A stretch of DNA of 64,000 bases from NCBI GenBank assembly GCA_036675345.1, contig JAKFFE010000018.1, positions 186,001-250,000 on the forward strand, written 5' to 3'. The position numbers and the translations under genes are program-made. Positions within the stretch are counted from its first letter, which is position 1, and every line of letters begins with the position of its first letter. The stretch is from JALYOC01 sp036675345. GTDB lineage: Bacteria; Myxococcota; Myxococcia; Myxococcales; Myxococcaceae. The notes beneath the pieces are model-generated. The model had not been told where the DNA came from and ran no database searches. It saw only the letters and a program-made list of their open reading frames with translations. Below are positions 58,319 to 64,000 of this stretch, in pieces.

Positions 58319-59881
58319 CTACCAGTTGCGGACGTACTCGGTGTACCCGCGGAAGGCGACCGCCCCCCAGACGTTGACCAGCACTCCCAGCGCGGCGGCG
58401 GCGATCACCCAGCGGTTCTTCAACGACCAACCTCCCAGCGCGAACAGCAGCACCAGATACGGGGTGTAGTCGAGGCTGAACCGGAACCCGAACTGCATGT
58501 ACCCGGTGTTCTGGTAGAAGAGCCCGGGCAGCGCGCAGATCGCCACCGTCAGCCACAGCGGCCAGTGCAGCCGGCGCTTCTCCTTCGGGATCAGCAAGAA
58601 CACGATCAACGGCAGGGTGAGCAGCAGCGTCAGCCCGTGGGGATCGTAGGAGAGGAAGGGCGGTCCGCTGACCAGCCGCGGCAGCTTGAGGAACGCCGCC
58701 TCCAGGTTGCGTCCCAGGTAGGTCAGATCGAACAGGCCGTACCGGTCGATGTCCGCGTTCACCCGGTTGTTGAACAGGAAGGCGTGGCCGAACTCACTGA
58801 AGCGGCCGAAGCGGTGGAAGTTGTAGCCGGCCGCGGCCAGCCCCAGGGGCGCGGCGCCGGCCACGAACCAGCCCAGCTTGCGCAGCCGCTCCTCCAAACC
58901 CTCCCGGCCGAAGGCGGCGCGCAGCTGCGCCAGCCGGCCGGTGGGGCCGGGGGCCAACAGCTCGATCAGGAAGTACAGCCCGGAGAACACCAGCGGGGTC
59001 CGGGTCAGGGTGGCCATGGAGAAGAACAGGCCGGCCAGCAGCGGACGCCGGGCGCCGGTGGCGTTGCGGACGTAGAGCGCGGTCAGCCCCACCCCCATTA
59101 CCTCCGCCAGGAACCAGACCTCGCCGCGGATCGCGCAGTAGAAGAACAGGGTGCCGAAGGCCAGCAGCAGGGCCAGCACCTGGTTCTCCCAGGACTCGCG
59201 CTGCGACTCGCCGCTGCGCTGGAGGAAGCGCAGCAGCGAATAGAAGAAGGCGATGCCCAGGGCGGCCAGGAACACCCCGAAGCTGGTATCGTTGAACTGG
59301 TACCCGTGCAGCGCCACGAAGGGCATCATCAGCAGCGCCGGGAACGCGGGGAAGCTCACGTACCAGCGGTCGGTGGTCAACGGCCGGCCGGCGCAGCGGA
59401 CCTTCTCGCCCCCCGCCTCGCGCACACAGGCCCAGTCCTCCAGGTTGGGGAGCACGGTGGGATCCAGATCCAGCCGGCCGTCGAGCCAGGCCTGCGCCTG
59501 GTACACGAAGTGGGGGGCCTCGCTCTGGCGCAAGAAGCGGAAGGAGCTGAAGGAGGCCAGCACCGCGTACACGATCACGAACAGCAGCAGCTCGGTGCGG
59601 TAGGCGGAGAGCCAGACCTTGGCGCCCATCCACACCGGGTTCCGGGACCCGGTCACCGTGGAGGGCCCGCGCACCGCCGCGGAGAGCTCCGGCGAGGCGA
59701 GGCCGGACGCGGCGGAGAGCTCCGGTGAGGAGGAGTTTGACGCGGCGGAGAGCTCCGGTGACGCGGAACCGGAACTCGCAGCGGCCTCCGGGGAGCCCCC
59801 GTCTGCCGCGGGCCCTGGACCCACCGGGGTCCCCTTCCCTGCCGGCTGCCCGCTGCGTCCCTTGTTCCGCGACCTGCTCAT
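58319..59881 (-). CDS. GT39-like (PMT-type) membrane glycosyltransferase
   Basis: 520 aa. An N-terminal cytoplasmic tail (1-85) holds three 11-residue repeats with SPELSAA. From about residue 95 there are about ten membrane segments. The first loop carries the catalytic-type acidic pair following the first segment (LRQSEAPHFVYQAQAWLDGRLD), as in PMT/ArnT-like GT39/GT83 proteins that use polyprenyl-phosphate sugars. Later hydrophobic segments (for example LTLLLTLPLIVFLLI) support this. The acceptor, protein or lipid, is unknown. Confidence 0.65.
   Translation of the reverse strand: MSRSRNKGRSGQPAGKGTPVGPGPAADGGSPEAAASSGSASPELSAASNSSSPELSAASGLASPELSAAVRGPSTVTGSRNPVWMGAKVWLSAYRTELLLFVIVYAVLASFSSFRFLRQSEAPHFVYQAQAWLDGRLDLDPTVLPNLEDWACVREAGGEKVRCAGRPLTTDRWYVSFPAFPALLMMPFVALHGYQFNDTSFGVFLAALGIAFFYSLLRFLQRSGESQRESWENQVLALLLAFGTLFFYCAIRGEVWFLAEVMGVGLTALYVRNATGARRPLLAGLFFSMATLTRTPLVFSGLYFLIELLAPGPTGRLAQLRAAFGREGLEERLRKLGWFVAGAAPLGLAAAGYNFHRFGRFSEFGHAFLFNNRVNADIDRYGLFDLTYLGRNLEAAFLKLPRLVSGPPFLSYDPHGLTLLLTLPLIVFLLIPKEKRRLHWPLWLTVAICALPGLFYQNTGYMQFGFRFSLDYTPYLVLLFALGGWSLKNRWVIAAAALGVLVNVWGAVAFRGYTEYVRNW
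59671..59770 (-). repeat. Three 33-bp tandem repeats in the GT39-like gene
   Basis: GGAGAGCTCCGG recurs at 59681, 59714 and 59747, exactly 33 bp apart. Each unit codes for 11 residues, including SPELSAA, in the cytoplasmic tail. Confidence 0.8.
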
Positions 59882-59924
59882 GGGGCCGATGCCCTAGCAG
59901 GGCGACGCGCGCGAAGTCGAGCGG

Positions 59925-60779
59925 CTACAGAAAGTCCTGCTCCTCCACGTCCTCTTCGTCGTCCTCGTCCGCCTCCACCACCGCGGCGCCGGCGCCACCC
60001 ACCGCGGCGTTGCGAGCCCCCAGCCGGGTGGCAATGATCACCGCGGACTCCACCAGCCCCAGCAACAGGTAGATGGAGAAGAAGACCACCAGCACGAAGG
60101 CCGGGTGCAGCTGGGTGGCGATCACCACCCCGGTGGCGCAGATCGCCAGGAAGATCCCGATGCTCTTGGGGGAGAGGCGGACGTCCTTGAAGGTGCGGTA
60201 GCGCACGGTGGACACCATCAGCAGCGCCAGGGTGGCGACCACCACTGCCACCGGGACCTGGGCGGAGGTGGCCAGCACCTCGCCGCCGCTGGCTCCGTAG
60301 TTGGCGATCACCAGCGCCACCAGCATCCCGGCGGCCAGCGGGATGGGGAGGCCGACGAAGAAGCTGCCCCCGCCCCCCTTGGGGTTGCGCGCGGCGATCA
60401 CGTTGAAGCGGGCCAGCCGGAGCGCACCGCAGGCGGCGAAGGAGAAGGCGATGAAGATGCCCACGATTCCCAGGTCCCCCAGCGCCCACTTGTAGACCAG
60501 GAGGGCAGGCGCAGCCCCGAACGACATCACGTCCGCCAGGCTGTCGAGCTGCACGCCGAAGTCGCTCTGGGTCTTGGTCAGCCGGGCCACCCGTCCATCG
60601 AACGCGTCGAAGAACATGGCGAAGAAGATGGCCAGCGCCGCCTGGTAGAGATGCGTGGGAGTCGCCGCTCCGGCGCAGAGGGTGAGCGCGTAGAACCCGC
60701 AGAAGATGGACGTGACCGTGAACAGGTTCGGCAGTACGAACATCAACTTGCGCAGGTTCATCGGTCGCTTGGGTTCCAT
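59925..60779 (-). CDS. pssA: CDP-diacylglycerol-serine O-phosphatidyltransferase
   Basis: 284 aa from the ATG at 60779. The CDP-alcohol phosphotransferase signature DG-x2-AR-x8-G-x3-D-x3-D is complete (FDGRVARLTKTQSDFGVQLDSLAD). LPNLFTVTSIFCGFYAL at the start and about eight membrane segments fit PssA, which makes phosphatidylserine, the precursor of phosphatidylethanolamine. The last about 30 residues are strongly acidic. It is probably the first gene of a run with GT39 and DUF1285. Confidence 0.93.
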   Translation of the reverse strand: MEPKRPMNLRKLMFVLPNLFTVTSIFCGFYALTLCAGAATPTHLYQAALAIFFAMFFDAFDGRVARLTKTQSDFGVQLDSLADVMSFGAAPALLVYKWALGDLGIVGIFIAFSFAACGALRLARFNVIAARNPKGGGGSFFVGLPIPLAAGMLVALVIANYGASGGEVLATSAQVPVAVVVATLALLMVSTVRYRTFKDVRLSPKSIGIFLAICATGVVIATQLHPAFVLVVFFSIYLLLGLVESAVIIATRLGARNAAVGGAGAAVVEADEDDEEDVEEQDFL

Positions 60780-60881
60780 TGACTGTTCCGTTCCCGTGCC
60801 TGGCTGGTCGCACCACGGCATATCGGCCGCAGCCTCAACCGACCATAACAAGGTTTTATTTGGGTACCGGGAAGTCCCGAC

Positions 60882-61973
60882 GTGACCTCCGCTCTTATTA
60901 CGCTTGCCTGGATCACCGTCGGCATTGCACTGGGCTGGGCGGCCTGGATCGCCTGGACCAATGTCCACTATCGGGTCCGGGCAGAGCCTCCCCAGCGGCT
61001 GGAGGTCCGCTGCGCGGATGGCTGGCGGCTGGCGCTGCACTACCGCCCGGCGGTCCACAAGCGCTTCGAAGAGCCGGTGCTGCTGTGCCACGGGCTGGCC
61101 GCCAACCGGTACACCTTCGACTTCGAGCCGCCCTACTCGGTGGCCCACGCGCTCTCCGAGGCCGGCTTCGACTGCTACACCCTGGAGCTGCGCGGCACCG
61201 GCTACTCGGCGTGGCCCCCGCTGGGCAGACCCTGGTGGCTGTACTCGGTGGATGACCACATCCGGCAGGACGCGCCGGCGGCGGTGCAGCGGGTGCTGGA
61301 GCTCAGCGGCGCCCGGCGGCTGTACTGGGTGGGCCACTCCCTGGGCGGGCTGATCGGCTACGGGGCGGCGCAGGGGCCGGTGGCGTCACAGCTGGCCGGG
61401 CTGGTCACCCTGGGTTCCCCGGTGTTCTTTCCCTTCGACCGGGTGGTGCGAGCGGCGGTGACCCTGGGGGCGGTGGCGGCGTGGCCGTTTGGGCTCCGGC
61501 AACGGCTGATGAGCCTCACCCTCGCCCCGTTCCTGGGCCGGCTGACCCTGCCGCTCTCGGATGTGATCGTGAACCCCCAGCACATCGCGCCCAAGGTCCA
61601 GCGCAAGGTCTACGCGCGGATGATCTCCACCATGGGCAGCCGGGTGCTCTCGCAGTTCCGCGACTGGATCGAGAACGACGTCTTCCGCTCGCTGGACCGC
61701 AGTTTGGACTACCGGGCGGGGATCGCCCGGCTGCAGGTTCCGCTGCTGGTGGTGGGGGGGACGATGGACCGGCTGGCGACCACCGCCTCGGTGCAAAAGC
61801 AGTTCGCGCTGGCGGGGTCCGAGGACAAGACGCTGCTGCTTTTCGGCCGCGAGCGGGGAGACAAGCAGGACTACGGACACGGGGATCTGCTCTTCGGCAC
61901 CGACGTCGCCGAGGAGATCCACCCGGTGTTGGTCCGCTGGCTGGAGACCCGGGCCACCCCGCGGGAGGGCTAA
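60882..61973 (+). CDS. Membrane-anchored alpha/beta hydrolase
   Basis: 363 aa from a GTG. An N-terminal membrane anchor (about 3-26) precedes an alpha/beta-hydrolase: VLLCHGLAANRYTFDF (oxyanion), the nucleophile Ser153 in GHSLGG, an acid in GGTMDRLA, and His in DYGHGDLLFG. It probably cleaves esters or lipids; the substrate is unknown. It is divergent from pssA. Confidence 0.85.
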   Translation: MTSALITLAWITVGIALGWAAWIAWTNVHYRVRAEPPQRLEVRCADGWRLALHYRPAVHKRFEEPVLLCHGLAANRYTFDFEPPYSVAHALSEAGFDCYTLELRGTGYSAWPPLGRPWWLYSVDDHIRQDAPAAVQRVLELSGARRLYWVGHSLGGLIGYGAAQGPVASQLAGLVTLGSPVFFPFDRVVRAAVTLGAVAAWPFGLRQRLMSLTLAPFLGRLTLPLSDVIVNPQHIAPKVQRKVYARMISTMGSRVLSQFRDWIENDVFRSLDRSLDYRAGIARLQVPLLVVGGTMDRLATTASVQKQFALAGSEDKTLLLFGRERGDKQDYGHGDLLFGTDVAEEIHPVLVRWLETRATPREG

Positions 61974-61981
61974 GGCCGGCG

Positions 61982-63379
61982 CTACCGCTGCGTCACACAG
62001 CCGGGCTCGCCCCGGGCGGCGTTCCCCGAAGAGACCACCTGGCCCAAGGAGGCCTGAGCCCCGGTGCCGCACTCCACGTGGACCACGCCCAGCGCGTTGT
62101 CCACCGAGCGCAGCCCGTCGATCTCCAGCCGCCCCCTCTCGATCGCCACCAGCGCCGGACCCGGAGAGCGGGCCACCGTCAGCCGCCGGGCCTGAAGCAA
62201 ACCCCGGGTCTCGGCGGCGGCGCCGGCCTGCCCGCAGTCGATCAGCACGACATCGCGGGCGTGCAGCGCTCCGGACTCGGCGGCCAGCAGCCCCACCCCG
62301 GAGGCGCGCCACACCGCCACCCGCTCCACGGTGGCGTGACCGCCGCGCACCTGCACCGCGTCCGCCCCGCCTTCGTCGGTGGTGGTCACGTCGGTGATCC
62401 TGCCGTCCCGCAGCACCAGCCGGGTGTCGCGGGTGGTGATCGCCTGGTCGCGGGCCTGGTGGATCCAGAAGTCACGGACCTCCACCTCCCCTCCCACCAG
62501 CTGCAGGCCTCCGAACGATCCCGGCCGGAGCGCGTAGAGCCCACGCAGCCGGGCGGAGCTGCGCACCAGGCCGAAGGCGGCCCGCAGCGCGCCGTGCGAG
62601 TAGAGGTCCTCTCCCACCAGCTGCTGGGTGTCGCGGGTGAGCAGGGCGTACTCGTGGCCCCGCACCCGGAGCCGGCGGACCGAGCCCTTCACCTTCATCA
62701 GCACCACCGCGGCTTGCTGGCCGCCGTGGACCGAGAGGTCGTCCAGGTCCACCGTCTCCCCCAGCTGGTACACCGCGGTGGCCGCGCCCTCGAAGGCCGC
62801 GCGGCGAAGGGTCAGCGTCCCCCCCTTGAGTTCCACCGCGCGCTCGAAGGGACCCGCGAAGCGCGTGTCCTCCAGGTGCAGGGTGCTGGCCTCCGCGGCG
62901 ACGCCCCGGGAGGTGGGGACCTGGACCTGGAAGAGGGTCCTCTCTCCGCGGAAGCTGCTCCCGGCGGAGAGCCGGACGGCGAAGCGGCGCGGGTTCAACC
63001 ACCGGGTCCCTTGCGCCAGGAGCGCACCGGCCGCGATCAGCCCCGCTTCCCCTCCCCGCAGGGTCAGGCCCCGCAGCCGGACCCCGGCCGGGGCGGAGAG
63101 CACGAAGGGGCCCTCGCCGCCCTCCAGGATGGCCTCCGGCGGTCCCTGCAGCGTGCACCCCGGCGGGAGGGTCACCCCGGCCAGGTGGCTGCCCGGGCCC
63201 AGGTGGAGCAGCCCGCAGCCTGGCGCCAGCGCTCCCAGCGCCTCGGTCAGGGTGCGGTAGGGCGCGGCCCGCGAGCCATCGGGGACGCCGGTGGCGGCCG
63301 GGTCGATCCAGGCCTCCCGGGGGGCGGGGAGCTGGCCGAGGCTCAGCAGGAGGGCGAGGAGGGGCGCGGTGCCGGACAT
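61982..63379 (-). CDS. Secreted right-handed beta-helix protein
   Basis: 465 aa from the ATG at 63379; the frame is open further upstream, but the signal sequence (APLLALLLSLGQL) starts here. The N-terminus after it matches the DUF1565-type cap of parallel beta-helices (WIDPAATGVPDGSRAAPYRTLTEALGAL, LHLGPGSHLAGVTLP). Repeats of about 22 residues with RG- or -AGVR patterns follow to the end. Such proteins may be pectate-lyase-like, cell-surface or phage-like. No catalytic motif was recognised. Confidence 0.65.
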   Translation of the reverse strand: MSGTAPLLALLLSLGQLPAPREAWIDPAATGVPDGSRAAPYRTLTEALGALAPGCGLLHLGPGSHLAGVTLPPGCTLQGPPEAILEGGEGPFVLSAPAGVRLRGLTLRGGEAGLIAAGALLAQGTRWLNPRRFAVRLSAGSSFRGERTLFQVQVPTSRGVAAEASTLHLEDTRFAGPFERAVELKGGTLTLRRAAFEGAATAVYQLGETVDLDDLSVHGGQQAAVVLMKVKGSVRRLRVRGHEYALLTRDTQQLVGEDLYSHGALRAAFGLVRSSARLRGLYALRPGSFGGLQLVGGEVEVRDFWIHQARDQAITTRDTRLVLRDGRITDVTTTDEGGADAVQVRGGHATVERVAVWRASGVGLLAAESGALHARDVVLIDCGQAGAAAETRGLLQARRLTVARSPGPALVAIERGRLEIDGLRSVDNALGVVHVECGTGAQASLGQVVSSGNAARGEPGCVTQR

Positions 63380-63748
63380 GGAGGTGGGGAGCAGCTTGCC
63401 CCAGTCCGGGCGGGTCCCAGGACCGGCCGCGGACCCGAATGTTGATCCGGAACACCCGGTTCCTGATCCGGCGGACCGGCGGGGGGTGGGCCAACCCCGC
63501 ATTCCCGCACGCCTTTCCGGATCAGGCCGACCTCATAAATGATCCAGATTGCTGTGTTTTTGATCCGATCGGGATCGGAACGCATTCATGATGTCATTGC
63601 GACCACCGCCCGATCGCACCTGCGCCTACAGAGTCGAAACGCGGCCGGAGGCTGTAAACAGGCTCCGGCGGAGTTTCTGACATTGACACCTGAAACACAT
63701 TCTTGTTACCAACCGCGCGCCGTCAATTTCCCGGGAGGGGGAAACACG
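63380..63748. other. Regulatory-rich region upstream of HU
   Basis: No gene seen. It holds five TGATCC motifs (63443, 63464, 63540, 63561 and an inverted CCGGATCA at 63517), and a promoter-like TTGACA at 63683. Confidence 0.5.
63683..63711 (+). promoter_or_regulatory. Candidate sigma-70 promoter for the HU gene
   Basis: TTGACA (63683-63688), 17 bases, TTACCA (63706-63711). The -35 box is exact and the -10 box is poor. The ATG is 37 bp beyond. Confidence 0.45.
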
Positions 63749-64000
63749 ATGACCAAGCAGGAACTGGTGGAGCTGGTGGCTCAGCAGTCGCGCATGACCA
63801 AGAAGGCCGCCGCCGAGGTGATGGACGTGGTCTTCGCCAACATCGGGAAGGCCGTGAAGAAGGACGAGCGGTTCTCCTACCCCGGCTTCGGGACCTGGTC
63901 GCTGCGGTCGCGCAAGGCCCGGCGGATCCGCAACCCGCAGACCAACGAGATGATGAAGCTCAAGGCGAGCAAGACGATCGGCTTTCGTCCCGCCAAGGAG
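63749..64000 (+). CDS. hup: HU/IHF-family DNA-binding protein (5' part)
   Basis: Runs off the window after 84 codons, so the end is missing. The N-terminus MTKQELVELVAQQSRMTKKAAAEVM and the body GFGTWSLRSRKARRIRNPQTNEMMKLKASKTIGFRPAKE are typical of HU, with the conserved basic arm and its Pro (RNPQ). HU packages the nucleoid. A GGGAGGGGG ribosome-binding site is at good spacing from the ATG. Confidence 0.93.
   Translation, partial: MTKQELVELVAQQSRMTKKAAAEVMDVVFANIGKAVKKDERFSYPGFGTWSLRSRKARRIRNPQTNEMMKLKASKTIGFRPAKE

Overview
The window is 64 kb of very GC-rich DNA, densely packed with genes on both strands. It looks like a chromosomal segment of a Gram-negative bacterium of the myxobacterial type (phylum Myxococcota). 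The reasons are inference from gene content: an Oar-like TonB-dependent receptor beside a TonB/ExbB/ExbD/ExbD set, PEGA-domain lipoproteins, an MJ0042 zinc-finger + GYF-like + TPR protein, He_PIG-type lipoproteins, a secreted caspase-like protein beside a sigma/anti-sigma pair, a histidine kinase with an NtrC-type regulator, and many lipoproteins. No rRNA, tRNA, CRISPR array, insertion sequence or prophage was seen, and the genus cannot be named from this sequence.

Layout. 0-3.4 kb is accessory in character: an AbiEi/DUF559-like protein, a GH79 (heparanase-like) lipoprotein, and two intergenic stretches carrying covarying hairpin repeats and a 64-bp tandem repeat. 3.4-12.3 kb holds a SRPBCC protein, a PEGA-like protein, phosphofructokinase, a kinase/NtrC-type regulator pair, a translationally coupled SulP transporter + beta-carbonic anhydrase, and a beta-propeller lipoprotein. 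12.4-17.1 kb runs rightward: RNase J, YajQ, a CBM9-like secreted protein and RimO, ended by a strong terminator. 17.1-23.6 kb runs leftward: a retropepsin-like lipoprotein without catalytic Asp, LolA, and the rplU-rpmA-obgE-trmH cluster, in which Obg carries a histone-H1-like repeat tail, plus two paralogous PEGA lipoproteins. 23.6-25.1 kb has a 2OG-Fe(II) oxygenase and a DUF1697 protein. 25.1-30.2 kb is a leftward operon: TPR/zinc-finger protein, zf-TFIIB protein, gatC, gatA, gatB.

30.3-40 kb contains FtsK with a long insert inside its motor, a single-domain response regulator, a THUMP methyltransferase, plsY, two membrane proteins, a DUF4920 protein, a PD-(D/E)XK-like protein and a radical SAM protein. 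40-47.3 kb is the TonB system: the receptor and a lipoprotein leftward, and tonB-exbB-exbD-exbD rightward, with sigma-70-like promoters facing outward from a 645-bp spacer. 47.5-53 kb holds comM, NDH-2, plsC, recA and a small lipoprotein. 53.1-57.7 kb is the most system-like accessory block: an ECF-type sigma factor with its membrane anti-sigma factor, divergent from an overlapping three-gene operon (secreted caspase-like protein, a membrane protein, a lipoprotein with three Ig-like repeats). 57.8-64 kb holds DUF1285, a GT39-like membrane protein, pssA, an alpha/beta hydrolase, a beta-helix protein and the 5' part of an HU gene that runs off the window.

Genes that appear to work together: SulP with carbonic anhydrase (bicarbonate supply); gatCAB (transamidation of mischarged tRNA); TonB-ExbBDD with the receptor (outer-membrane uptake); pssA, plsY and plsC (phospholipid synthesis, dispersed); LolA with many lipoproteins; and the sigma/anti-sigma/caspase block, whose function is unknown.
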